DNA of 64,000 nucleotides, from the NCBI RefSeq assembly GCF_900108245.1, contig NZ_FNUY01000017.1:18501-82500 (forward strand), written 5' to 3'. The stretch comes from Allobosea lathyri (GTDB lineage Bacteria; Pseudomonadota; Alphaproteobacteria; Rhizobiales; Beijerinckiaceae). How positions within the stretch are numbered: the stretch's first letter is position 1; every line of letters begins with the position of its first letter. Made by a program: the position numbers and the translations under genes. This document shows, piece after piece, positions 33,457 to 42,083 of this stretch. The notes under the pieces are model-generated. The model did no database searches. It worked only from the letters and a program-made list of their open reading frames with translations, and had not been told where the DNA came from.

Positions 33457-36400
33457 ATGATCGGTCTGTTCGCCTATATCTGGCGCAACAGCCGGCGCGA
33501 GCAGAGCAAGATACTCTGCATCGTCCTCCTGTCTTTCCCGTTCTATTATCTCTCGCTGGATCTGCCGAAATACATCATTTCCGATGCGCTGCAGGGCCGG
33601 GCCTTTGCCGGCGGACAGGCCACCGCCAACCTTTTTCACCTTGCACTCGATCTGCCGGGCTGGCTGGGCGGCCCGCGTGTCATTTCATCCGGAATCCAGC
33701 TTGAACGGCTGCCGTATCTGTTTGCGCTGTCGGGGCTGTTTCTGCTGCTCGTGCTCATAAATGGCGCCTTCAAATACGTCATCAACATGCGCAAGGGCGC
33801 GCTGGGCGAGCGTCTGTTGCAGCGTCTGCGCCTCGACCTCTTCTCGGCGCTGTTGAGCTTCAAGCCCGAAGCGCTGCAGCGGATCAAACCGTCCGAGGCC
33901 GCCACCATCATCAAGGACGAGGTCGAGCCGGTCGGGGGTTTCGTCGGCGACGCCTTCGTGCAGCCGGTCTTTCTGGGCGGGCAGGCGCTGACCGCACTGG
34001 TTTTCATCCTCGTGCAGAACCTTGCGCTCGGCCTGATCGCGGCGGGCATGGTGCTGATCCAGGGCGCCCTCATTCCCCGGCTGCGGCGCGAGCAGATCCG
34101 CCTTGGGAAGCAGCGCCAGATCGCCTCGCGCGCCTTTGCGGGCAAGATCGGTGAAGTCGTCGAAACCATCGGCGAGGTCTCGAACCATGGCACCTGGACC
34201 GTCGAGAAGAGCCAGGTGGCGCAGCGGCTGGAGGAGCTCTTCGGCATTCGCTACCGGCTTTACGGCCGGAAATTCGCGGTCAAGAGCCTGAACAACCTGC
34301 TCGCCCAGATCACGCCCTTCCTGTTCTACTCCGTCGGAGGCTACTTCGCGCTCACCGGGCGTCTCGACATCGGCCAGCTTGTCGCTGTCATCGTGGCCTA
34401 TCGCGACCTGCCGCCGCCGATAAAGGACCTGATCGACTGGGATCAGCAGCGGCTGGATGTCGAGGCCAAATTCCAGCAGGTCGTCGAGCAATTCGCGCTC
34501 AATGGCGATGCGTCGACAGAACAGCGGCCCGGCGATGATGGCGAGGCGGACTGCATCTTCTCCACAGGGCATATCGTGGCGCAGGGGCTCTCGGTCGTGA
34601 ACCTCACCGGCGATCGCGTACTGGACCGGGCAACCCTGTCGCTGCCGCTGGGCCGACATGTCGCGCTTTCGGGCGGGGCGAGCGAGGGCGCGGGCGGTTT
34701 TGCGCAGGTGCTGGGGGGGCGCCTGAGCATCAGCGAGGGGACGCTGACCATCGCCGGTATCCCGTTTGCCGAGCTTTCCGCTGGGGCGCGCGGGCGCGCT
34801 ATCGCCTATGCCGGCCCCGACCCGGTCATTCTCGACGGGACCTTGAGAGACAACATTCTCTATGGCTTGCGCCGGGTCGAGGGGAACGGCGAGAGTCCGG
34901 GTGACTGGTCGATCGACCATGAGCGGGCGAATGCCGCAAACACAGCCGAGCTCGAGCAAAGGCTCGTCGAGGTCCTGGCGACCCTGGGGCTAGCGGAGAC
35001 GGTGTTCCGCTTCGGGCTGGCGGCCAAGGCCGATCTCGCCAATCCGTCGAACGTGGTGCGTGGCATCGCGGATATCCGCTCCCGTATCCGCACCGTTCTC
35101 GCGCAGCGCGGCAGCGAGGATGCCGTCGAGCCCTATGATCCCCAGCGCTATACGCGCAACGCAACGATCGGCGAGAACGTGCTCTTCGGCGTGCCGACCG
35201 AGGCTGCTTTTGTCGGCTCGCGCCTGGCTGGCCACGCGCTGATGCAAGAGGTGCTGGCCGAGCTGGATCTGACCGAGGCGCTGATCGCGATGGGACGGCG
35301 CATCGCTGTGACGATGCTGGACATCTTCCGCGATCTTGCCCCTGGCCATGTGCTGTTCGACCAGTTCTCCTTCATCGCGGCCGACGACTTCCCGGATTAT
35401 CGCGATGCGCTGTCCCGCATGGACGCCGGCCTTGCCGGCGAGGCTGACCGCGTCAGGCTGATCGGACTTGCTTTTCTCTATGTCGAACCGCGCCATCGCC
35501 TGGGTCTGCTCGATGCCGGGTTGGAAGCACGCATCCTCGCCGCGCGTGGCGTGTTTCGTGACCGGGCCTCGTCGAGCCAGCTGAATTCGATCGCCTTCTA
35601 CGATCCGCAAAGCTACTGCGCGGCGGCTCCCTTGCGCGACAACCTCCTCTTCGGGCTGGTTGCGCATGGAGCGGCGGCTGGACGCGAGCGGGCCGATGAA
35701 GCCATCCGCGATACGCTCGCGGAACTCGGCCTGGACGGAGAGATCTATCGACGGGGGCTCGAACAACCCGCCGGCTATGCCGGGCGACTGCTTTTTCCGG
35801 TCGTGAAGGGGCAGATCGCGCTCGCACGCTGTTTGATCAAGCGGCCCGAGATCCTGATCCTCAACAACGCCTTCGGCGCTTTCGGCAAGAACGAGGCGCG
35901 ACAAATCCAGGATCGTATCCGGGCTGCAATGGTTGGGCGAACCCTGATCGTCGCAGATCGCGAGGTCGACCCCGACCAAGGCTACGATCTGCACTTTACC
36001 TTCGAGGGCGCGAGATTGGCCGCATCTTCGGGGAGCGAGGCCGATGCCTTGCCGCCGGTTTCGATCCCACCGCCGGAGCTGGAGGTGGCGCCCGATAATG
36101 AGGAAGTCCGCGTGCTCCGGTCGGTTGCGATCTTCGGCAACCTCGATACGCCCCGCCTGAAGCTGCTTGCCTTCACCAGCGAGCGCACCGTCTTTGCTCC
36201 CGGTGCTGTCCTGTTTCGCCAGGGCGATGAATCGGACGCGGCCTATGTTCTGGTCTCGGGCACGGCAGATGTCCTGATCGAGAGGGCCGACGGGCGTATC
36301 TTGATGTCGAGCGTCGCCGGCAATGCCATTATCGGCGAAATGGGTATCGTCACGGGCGATCCGCGCTCGGCCACGATCGTCGCCACATCCGAGATCGTAG

Positions 36401-36555
36401 CCCTGAAACTCCGCAAGGAGGTCTTCCTCGCGCTGCTCGCCGAGTTCCCGCAAATGGCGCTGTCGGTCACGCGACTGATGGTCAAGCGCCTTCAGGACAA
36501 TATCGCCGCGATCAGCCAGCGCGACCATGACGGAGATGGCCGCGGCTCCGCATAG
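33457..36555 (+). CDS. Degenerate ABC-exporter-like protein with C-terminal cyclic-nucleotide-binding domain
   Basis: 1032 residues. An ABC type-1 exporter membrane domain occupies about 15-345 (helices near 20-40, 88-110, 185-215, 290-315). The nucleotide-binding part looks dead: where Walker A should be, residues 406-415 read GGASEGAGGF, so the Lys and Ser/Thr are missing; the signature is VVKGQIALARCL (about 782-793) instead of LSGGQ; Walker B is ILILNNAFGAFG with Asn803-Asn804 for Asp-Glu. Three similar segments, each resembling the stretch after a Q-loop (RDNILYGL about 465, GENVLFGV about 573, RDNLLFGL about 727), indicate an expanded or repeated region. A CAP_ED domain lies at about 886-1000 with GEMGIVTGDPRSATI. 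Role unknown; perhaps a cyclic-nucleotide-regulated membrane scaffold (inference). Weak ribosome site at ATG 33457. Confidence 0.85.
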   Translation: MIGLFAYIWRNSRREQSKILCIVLLSFPFYYLSLDLPKYIISDALQGRAFAGGQATANLFHLALDLPGWLGGPRVISSGIQLERLPYLFALSGLFLLLVLINGAFKYVINMRKGALGERLLQRLRLDLFSALLSFKPEALQRIKPSEAATIIKDEVEPVGGFVGDAFVQPVFLGGQALTALVFILVQNLALGLIAAGMVLIQGALIPRLRREQIRLGKQRQIASRAFAGKIGEVVETIGEVSNHGTWTVEKSQVAQRLEELFGIRYRLYGRKFAVKSLNNLLAQITPFLFYSVGGYFALTGRLDIGQLVAVIVAYRDLPPPIKDLIDWDQQRLDVEAKFQQVVEQFALNGDASTEQRPGDDGEADCIFSTGHIVAQGLSVVNLTGDRVLDRATLSLPLGRHVALSGGASEGAGGFAQVLGGRLSISEGTLTIAGIPFAELSAGARGRAIAYAGPDPVILDGTLRDNILYGLRRVEGNGESPGDWSIDHERANAANTAELEQRLVEVLATLGLAETVFRFGLAAKADLANPSNVVRGIADIRSRIRTVLAQRGSEDAVEPYDPQRYTRNATIGENVLFGVPTEAAFVGSRLAGHALMQEVLAELDLTEALIAMGRRIAVTMLDIFRDLAPGHVLFDQFSFIAADDFPDYRDALSRMDAGLAGEADRVRLIGLAFLYVEPRHRLGLLDAGLEARILAARGVFRDRASSSQLNSIAFYDPQSYCAAAPLRDNLLFGLVAHGAAAGRERADEAIRDTLAELGLDGEIYRRGLEQPAGYAGRLLFPVVKGQIALARCLIKRPEILILNNAFGAFGKNEARQIQDRIRAAMVGRTLIVADREVDPDQGYDLHFTFEGARLAASSGSEADALPPVSIPPPELEVAPDNEEVRVLRSVAIFGNLDTPRLKLLAFTSERTVFAPGAVLFRQGDESDAAYVLVSGTADVLIERADGRILMSSVAGNAIIGEMGIVTGDPRSATIVATSEIVALKLRKEVFLALLAEFPQMALSVTRLMVKRLQDNIAAISQRDHDGDGRGSA

Positions 36556-36591
36556 ACCGGTGTTGCACGCCCCCAATGAAGGGCCGAAGCT

Positions 36592-37626
36592 CTAAGCTGT
36601 GATGCGCGTCAATTCGAGCCTCTGGGCCGGTTCGAGCACGCGTTGGGCGGTCGAGATCGTGCGGGTGCCCGGTGGGTTCGCGATGATCTCATACATCCGG
36701 ATGAGGCGGGCGCTGTCCAAATCGTGGTCCTGCAGGGAAACGCCGCCGGGCGCGATCGATTCCGCCACACATCCTGTAAAGGCGAATGGCGAGTAGTCGG
36801 GCAGGGGATAGGCATCCCAGCCGTCCGATCCCATCGGACTGGGCCGTTCCATGATCCATTCGGCCGTCGCACCGCTGATACGGCATGGCGCTGGAGCGGA
36901 GGCATTGAAGGCCTGGAGGATAATGCCGAGCGTTTCGTTCTTCAGATTGAAGCGCACCGTCCTGTCGTCGAGCACTGTGATAATGGCGCTGATCTCGTGG
37001 CCGGCGTCTACCGGCAGCGGCAGGTCTTCCGGCGGGTTGTCCTGGCCACGTGCCCACCACTGGAACCAGGCGGTGTATTCAGCTCCTGCATAGGGGGCCG
37101 TAAGCCATTTCTGCCCCGTCCCGATCTGCGGCAGAGAGGAATCCAGATATAATCGCTGGCCGTCGAGCCCGATCCAGGTCGAGCTGCGGAATTCCTGCGC
37201 AGTGCTCCCGAAGGGTCGCGACACGGCGGGGACGGTCCAGCGCCCCATGACGGACGCGAAGCTGCGCCCGCCGCTTGGCACGACATAGCCGCCCGACCAG
37301 TTGACGCTCTTCTGAATCGGCCAGGATGCGATCGCGGCAATCGGGCGAATGCCGGGAGGCGGAGCAATCATCGTCGGGTCCTGCGCGAGGAGGAAGCGTA
37401 AGGGCCCCCCTCCCCGAGGTGGCAGGAGGAAGCTGCGGCGAAATGCGGTCGCGGCCGGGTTAAACCTTCCGGCCTGCTGGCTGGGAAGCCCGTAGTAGCT
37501 TAGCTCCTCATCCTCTGCCTCCGAGGGAACGAAGGAGGCTGGCGGCAAGGGATATGGCTTGATGGCCGTGCCCCGCGGCTTCTCTCGCTGCAACTGCGCG
37601 TGATCTTCGGTGTGAGAGTTGGCCAT
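36592..37626 (-). CDS. G1-family (eqolisin) peptidase-like protein
   Basis: 344 residues. The C-terminal 240 match the G1 glutamic-peptidase fold (PF01828): NWSGGYVVP, a FASVMGRWTVPAV strand, STWIGLDG, catalytic-type Gln167 in SLPQIGTGQKW, YTAWFQWWARG, and Glu256/Glu260 in AEWIMERPSP. The N-terminal 100 residues are proline-rich and polar, without a clear signal peptide, which is odd for a family that is normally secreted and acid-active. It could be a propeptide. ATG 37626 overlaps the stop of the haloperoxidase-like gene by one base, so the pair is coupled; the longer open frame upstream is a shadow. Confidence 0.75.
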   Translation of the reverse strand: MANSHTEDHAQLQREKPRGTAIKPYPLPPASFVPSEAEDEELSYYGLPSQQAGRFNPAATAFRRSFLLPPRGGGPLRFLLAQDPTMIAPPPGIRPIAAIASWPIQKSVNWSGGYVVPSGGRSFASVMGRWTVPAVSRPFGSTAQEFRSSTWIGLDGQRLYLDSSLPQIGTGQKWLTAPYAGAEYTAWFQWWARGQDNPPEDLPLPVDAGHEISAIITVLDDRTVRFNLKNETLGIILQAFNASAPAPCRISGATAEWIMERPSPMGSDGWDAYPLPDYSPFAFTGCVAESIAPGGVSLQDHDLDSARLIRMYEIIANPPGTRTISTAQRVLEPAQRLELTRITA

Positions 37627-38651
37627 CACGGGAAGCCCCTGCCGGGGTCCCATTCGCGCCTTGCCGCGGTGATCGCCGCCCGGCCAAAGATCTCGATGGT
37701 ATAGCCATTGGGGTCCAGCGGGTCGCCGCCATGCTCGGCCAGCGCCGCGAAAGCGGCTTCCGCAAGCTTCTGTCCGGCCTGGGAATCGCTCTGGAAGTGA
37801 AGGCCGGCGATTTCGCGGTTGCGCGCCACGCGCCGCGCCAACGCCGCCAGCGTTTCCCGCATCGCGGTGATGTCGCCTGCGGGCAGCGCCGGGCTGACGA
37901 GGCCCAACACATAGATCATGCACAAGGCCATCAGATGGGCCTGCGTGGCGTGACCGCTCGGATAGGACGAGTGGCCCGGCACAGGCACCGGCGGCATCAG
38001 GGCCGGGCATTCCCACGAAGGACGCGGCCTCTCGAACTCATCCTTGAAATCCAGCGCGACGAACGAACCGATCAGGCTCGCTATGTGCAGGATGCGGAAG
38101 GTTTTCGGATGCGAGCCGGGCGTGATCGCCAGGGCTTCCATGAAGGTGGTGATGAACTCGACGTCCTGGGCGAGGATCTCACCGAGCGCCGAAGCGCGTT
38201 CGTCGCGGGCCATGGCGATGAGGGTTTCGATCTCGATCTGTTGCGGGGTCTTTCCGCCCGTCGAGGGCACGGTCAGGTCGATCAGAATCTGGGCGAGATC
38301 GTTATGGAGCGCGTCGCTGTCCCAGTCGCATCTGACGAAGCGCTTCAAAACCCTGAAGGCGAACCACCGCGCGGCCCAATTGTTGTCGTCGAATGCGATT
38401 GATTGAGCGCTGGTTGCATCGGCCCTCCGGAACGCGATCGTTTTCCTTTGCGGTGGCGGCGTGGTGACCGGCGTTTCGTCGCGGATATGAACGGTGCGGT
38501 GAAGGTCGCGCAGCCTGACGCCGGCCTTGTTGGTTTCCATCACGAAGGGAAAATCGGCCCTGTCTGGGATGACCCAGCCGCCGGCGTCGCCATTTATGCC
38601 GGCATTTCCGGTATTGCCGGTGTTGCCGGTATTCCCTGTGTTGCCTGTCAT
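37626..38651 (-). CDS. PAP2 / vanadium-haloperoxidase-family protein
   Basis: 341 residues. It carries the three PAP2 motifs: KDEFERPRP (K-x6-RP), SYPSGHATQAH (PSGH) and RNREIAGLHFQSD (R-x5-H-x3-D). In this soluble, helix-rich context without membrane segments the closest relatives are bacterial vanadium-dependent haloperoxidases or acid phosphatases. The N-terminus is a run of Gly-Asn-Thr triplets (residues 2-16). No signal peptide is obvious. First gene of a two-gene unit with the G1 peptidase; GAGC-type ribosome site before ATG 38651. Whether it halogenates, peroxidises or removes phosphate cannot be told. Confidence 0.8.
   Translation of the reverse strand: MTGNTGNTGNTGNTGNAGINGDAGGWVIPDRADFPFVMETNKAGVRLRDLHRTVHIRDETPVTTPPPQRKTIAFRRADATSAQSIAFDDNNWAARWFAFRVLKRFVRCDWDSDALHNDLAQILIDLTVPSTGGKTPQQIEIETLIAMARDERASALGEILAQDVEFITTFMEALAITPGSHPKTFRILHIASLIGSFVALDFKDEFERPRPSWECPALMPPVPVPGHSSYPSGHATQAHLMALCMIYVLGLVSPALPAGDITAMRETLAALARRVARNREIAGLHFQSDSQAGQKLAEAAFAALAEHGGDPLDPNGYTIEIFGRAAITAARREWDPGRGFP
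38604..38648 (-). repeat. Short tandem repeat coding for Gly-Asn-Thr triplets
   Basis: Five near-identical 9-base units (ACAGGCAAC / ACCGGCAAT variants) encode five TGN triplets at the start of the haloperoxidase-like protein. A run like this can change in copy number by slippage while keeping frame. Confidence 0.65.
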
Positions 38652-38702
38652 GGTGAGCTCCCGGTGCTCTCAACTGTTGCTGCAACGGCTCCAAATCTCG
38701 GC

Positions 38703-40457
38703 TCAATCCGGCAATCCCGCCGCCCGCAAATGGTCGATCCATCCATCGAGGACGGGTCGCACGAACGGGCAGCGCGGGGCATAGGAACTCAGTCTAAAAT
38801 CGGGCTGAAGCAGCAGGAGGTGAGCCGCCGCGCTTGCGGCCTCCTGCATCCGGCCAGCAGCGGCTAAGCTGGCGGCAAGTGTTCGCAAAGTAAAGCGGAT
38901 CGACCGGTTGTGGGCGACAGCGCTGCGTGCCCAGCCGACGGCTTGTTCGAAATCGCCATTGATGTAATGCGCCTGGGCCAGCATGCCCTCATGCCAGAAT
39001 CGGTAGGGATCGCTCGGAGCGAGGCGCTGCCCGTTCTCGGCATGCAGGACCGCAAGAGGGCCGTTGCCGACGAAACCGCGCGTTGCGCTGCTCATGGTCC
39101 AGGCCATCGCGACGCTCGGCCCCGCCTCGATCGCCCGATCGAGGAAGCGTTGGGCGGTGACGGTATCGCGCAGGAGATAGCCCTGGACATGGCCGTAGAT
39201 GGCGAGGGCCAGCGCATCGTTGCCGTCGCGCTCGATCGCCGCCAGTGCCCGGTCGGCTGCCGCCTTCGCATCCCCCTCCGGGTCGGGCGATCCAAACTCA
39301 CCGACACGGAACACGTGCCATAACGCAGCGTAAGTGAAGGGCGGGGCGTAGGACGGATCGAGCACCATCGCCTGCTGCAGCAACCCCCGGGCGCGCGCGA
39401 AACTGTCGGCATCCATCTTGTAGAGAAGGTCGAGCGCCTGCAGCAGCAGATCGTAGCCCGTCATGCTCTGGGGGTGCTTGCGCAAGGCCCGGCGCAACTC
39501 GCGCTCGCGCAGATGCGGGGCGATCATCTTCACGAGCTTCAGGGAGATGCGGTCCTGCAATTCGAACAGCTCGCTCGTCGTGCCGTCGTAATGGTCGGCG
39601 CTGACGACGGCGCCGTTCTCGTTGGCGATCAGTTCGGTGCTGATCCGGACGCGCCCTTCGGAGAGCCAGACGGCGCCGTCCATGACGTAGCGCACGCCCA
39701 GCTTGCGCCCGATCACGCTCGGATCGGTCCGGCGCCTGCCATAGGCCAGGGTCGACCCACGCGAGATCACGAACAGGTCCTTGAGGCTCGACAGCGAATG
39801 GATGATGGAATCGACCACGCCATCGGCGACGTGGTTCCTGTCGGAGCCCGCGCCGTTCATGCGGAACGGCAGCACGGCGATCGACGCCCTGGCCTCGGAG
39901 CCGGCAAGATTCTCGCCCAACCTGCGGGACGGCGCCGTCAAGGGCAGGGCTCGAAGGGCATAAACGTGCACGGGTTTGGCGTGGTTGCGAAGGTGCAGCT
40001 CGCCCATGTCGAAGCCGAGCGACTTGGTCGCGTCATCGACCTGGCCGAACACGACCTCCGACACGATGACCTCGCCGGGTTCGGCATAGGATTGCAGCCT
40101 CGCGGCCACATTGACGCCATCGCCGAAAATGTCGTCATTTTCGACGATGACGTTGGCGAGATTGACGCTCATGCGAAACGCAATGCGCATGCTCGCGGGT
40201 TGTTCGGCCGTGCTTGCGGCAAGAGCGCGTTGCAGCGACAGTGCACAGCTGGTCGCGGCCGGCGCGCTATCAAATGTCGCCAGAAACCCGTCGCCCGTGT
40301 TCTTGACGACCCGCCCGCTATACTCAAGAACGCATGGATCGATCAGGCTGGCGCGCAGACTTGTCAGACGGTGATGCGTCTCTTCCTCGGCGGCTTCGCT
40401 GAGGCGCACGTATCCGACCACGTCGGCTGCGAGAATGGCGGTCAGATGGCGTTGCAT
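38703..40457 (-). CDS. Adenylate/guanylate cyclase domain protein with TPR region
   Basis: 584 residues. N-terminal class III cyclase domain (about 1-175): metal-binding Asp in LAADVVGYVRLS and in KNTGDGFLATF, plus GDGVNVAARLQSYAEPGEVIVS. Middle domain (about 190-320) with IAVLPFRMNG, VADGVVDSIIHSLSSLKDLF and the TolB-like GVRYVMDGAVWLSEGRVRIS, then helical TPR-like repeats to the end. This cyclase-TolB_N-TPR architecture is common in Rhizobiales. No membrane segment. It may make cAMP for the Crp/Fnr protein encoded at 40900 or the cyclic-nucleotide domain of the protein at 33457 (inference). Confidence 0.9.
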   Translation of the reverse strand: MQRHLTAILAADVVGYVRLSEAAEEETHHRLTSLRASLIDPCVLEYSGRVVKNTGDGFLATFDSAPAATSCALSLQRALAASTAEQPASMRIAFRMSVNLANVIVENDDIFGDGVNVAARLQSYAEPGEVIVSEVVFGQVDDATKSLGFDMGELHLRNHAKPVHVYALRALPLTAPSRRLGENLAGSEARASIAVLPFRMNGAGSDRNHVADGVVDSIIHSLSSLKDLFVISRGSTLAYGRRRTDPSVIGRKLGVRYVMDGAVWLSEGRVRISTELIANENGAVVSADHYDGTTSELFELQDRISLKLVKMIAPHLRERELRRALRKHPQSMTGYDLLLQALDLLYKMDADSFARARGLLQQAMVLDPSYAPPFTYAALWHVFRVGEFGSPDPEGDAKAAADRALAAIERDGNDALALAIYGHVQGYLLRDTVTAQRFLDRAIEAGPSVAMAWTMSSATRGFVGNGPLAVLHAENGQRLAPSDPYRFWHEGMLAQAHYINGDFEQAVGWARSAVAHNRSIRFTLRTLAASLAAAGRMQEAASAAAHLLLLQPDFRLSSYAPRCPFVRPVLDGWIDHLRAAGLPD

Positions 40458-40634
40458 CTTCGCTACGAAGCCCTCGCGGCTAAACTCGGTCGATCACCGT
40501 CGTTACTGCACGGGACCGTCGGCAAAGGCTTAAGCTTCATCGAATGTTGGCACGAGAGCCACGTTTGGTCTACCCGTCTACAGCTCGATCCAGCTGCCAA
40601 AAGATTGGGCGAACGCCAGCAAAATGGCCTGGGA

Positions 40635-40830
40635 TCAAAGCGGGCTCGTCGACCAGAAGGCGACGGACATGGATTTGCGCCTTCCGCGGATTTCGACGGT
40701 GCGGACCTCATCCGGCTCTCGGTGCCGCCCTGCGCTTTCGCCGCGCGCGGCCAGGAACTCCGCGGAAACGGCAAGCATGGCCCCATGTGTCTTCGCGAGA
40801 TCCATCAGGCGGCACTCAAACCGGACACCA
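40635..40830 (-). pseudogene. Possible remnant of a class III adenylate cyclase C-terminus
   Basis: In the 442-base gap between the cyclase (start 40457) and Crp/Fnr (stop 40900) genes, the minus-strand frame ending at 40635 reads RLMDLAKTHGAMLAVSAEFL then VRTVEIRGRRKSMSVAFW. This follows the C-terminal cyclase pattern (RLExLxxxxGxxLxVSxxfl ... VxIRGRxxPxxV). No start codon or upstream catalytic part is present in this frame, so it would be a fragment. The rest of the gap, 40458-40634 and 40831-40899, shows nothing I can support. Confidence 0.35.
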
Positions 40831-40899
40831 GCACAAGTGCGGCGCTTGAGGCGATCCAACGTCCGAAGGTGGGCATGACATGCCTCGCGCGCTTGGTAT

Positions 40900-41583
40900 T
40901 CACATTGTCCCGATCTTCGCCAGCCGCCGAAAGTCGTCGAGATCATGGATCAGCAGCCGGCCTCGCCCAAGCGAGAGAAAGCCGACCCGCTTCCAGCATT
41001 GAAGCTGGCGGTTCACCGTTTCACGGGTAACGCCGGTCAACGAGGCCAACTCCTCCTGCGAAGTGTGGACCTCGGCGCCGTAGTCGGTAGCAAGCATGAG
41101 GATGCGCCGCGCCAGCCGTGTCTCGGCGGGCAGGAAGACCTTTTCCTCCATGCGATCGATCACATCGCGCAGCCGGGCGCAGAGCAGTTCGATCAGTTGA
41201 AGCGCGATCGAGGGCTCGCTACCCAGCAGCTTCAGGAAGTCGTGCCGCGGCAGGAAAAACATGTCGGTGTCCTCCATCGCGACGGCGTCGGCCGTTCGCG
41301 AGCGGCCATCGAGCAGCGCGATTTCGCCGAAGACATCCCCGCCTCCCAGAAGGTTCATCGTCATCTGCTGACCGCTATCATCGGTTGTTCCGATGCGAAT
41401 CTGGCCACGCCGAATAGCGTACAGCCCGTTGCTGACGTCCCCCTTCAGGAACAACACCTCACGCGCCGCTAGGTGATGCTCCCGGCAGATGCCGGCGATC
41501 TTCGCAAGCGCATCCTGTGCAAGCCCCGCAAAGAACGGGTTTGCCGACAGAAGCTGGACGATACGATGAGGGCCGCTTTGCAT
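40900..41583 (-). CDS. Crp/Fnr-family transcriptional regulator
   Basis: 227 residues. Cyclic-nucleotide-binding fold at about 10-125 (GLYAIRRGQIRIGTTDDSG, GDVFGEIALLDGRSRTADAV), dimer helix, and a C-terminal winged helix with SQEELASLTGVTRETVNRQL (about 175-194). It lacks the N-terminal Cys cluster of Fnr, so it is not an oxygen-sensing iron-sulfur type; the PBC motif is GEIALLDGRSRTA, which could bind cAMP. Divergent from the DUF1127 gene. Confidence 0.92.
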   Translation of the reverse strand: MQSGPHRIVQLLSANPFFAGLAQDALAKIAGICREHHLAAREVLFLKGDVSNGLYAIRRGQIRIGTTDDSGQQMTMNLLGGGDVFGEIALLDGRSRTADAVAMEDTDMFFLPRHDFLKLLGSEPSIALQLIELLCARLRDVIDRMEEKVFLPAETRLARRILMLATDYGAEVHTSQEELASLTGVTRETVNRQLQCWKRVGFLSLGRGRLLIHDLDDFRRLAKIGTM

Positions 41584-41744
41584 TCACTGGCCTCCACATC
41601 CGGGTTTAGACGGCGCATGGCGAAGCTTACGTGAGGTAGCGCACAGAACAGGAAGCAGAGACGGCTCAGAAACCCGATCCGATCGGCCGCCGCGTTTGCA
41701 GTCCGCATTCGCCGAGTGAGACGATCCAAACAGGGAGTTTCGCC

Positions 41745-42020
41745 GTGCAAAGTGCTCTAAACGGTCATCCCACGCCACTGAAACTAACAGCTCTCGAACC
41801 GCTGCACGAGACCATGACTGCCGAACGCAGGGGCGAATGTCCGTTTCTTGCTCGGTTGGCGCTCGCGACTCGGGCCTTGCGCCCGTGGCTGGCGCAAGCA
41901 ATCAGGGGGCGGCAGGACCATATTCATTTCGCGCCGCTCGACGAGCATACGCTGAATGATATCGGCTTGACACGCGTCGAGGCCGCCGATTGGGGGCCCG
42001 ATGAGGCTCGCCCAGGATAG
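41745..42020 (+). CDS. DUF1127 small protein
   Basis: 91 residues from GTG 41745, with GGGAG 7 bases before it. The C-terminal FAPLDEHTLNDIGLTRVEA (about 62-80) is the DUF1127 motif (PF06568, YjiS-like), found in small alphaproteobacterial proteins linked to phosphate, RNA metabolism and stress. The N-terminal extension is longer than in the usual 45-70 residue members. Divergent from the Crp/Fnr gene, which might control it. Confidence 0.8.
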   Translation: MQSALNGHPTPLKLTALEPLHETMTAERRGECPFLARLALATRALRPWLAQAIRGRQDHIHFAPLDEHTLNDIGLTRVEAADWGPDEARPG

Positions 42021-42083
42021 GCCTGGGGGGACTCGATTGTCAGTGGAAGCTTCGCGCTGCCTCTGTCTAACTCTACGGCGATC

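Noticed and set aside
36592..38016. 474-codon version of the G1 peptidase with an upstream extension
   Set aside because: The first 130 residues overlap the haloperoxidase-like gene in another frame and look like shadow sequence. ATG 37626, coupled to the upstream stop, is the natural start.
38604..38648. CRISPR-like repeat
   Set aside because: The units are 9 bases, in frame, and code for Gly-Asn-Thr triplets at a protein start; there are no spacers or cas genes.
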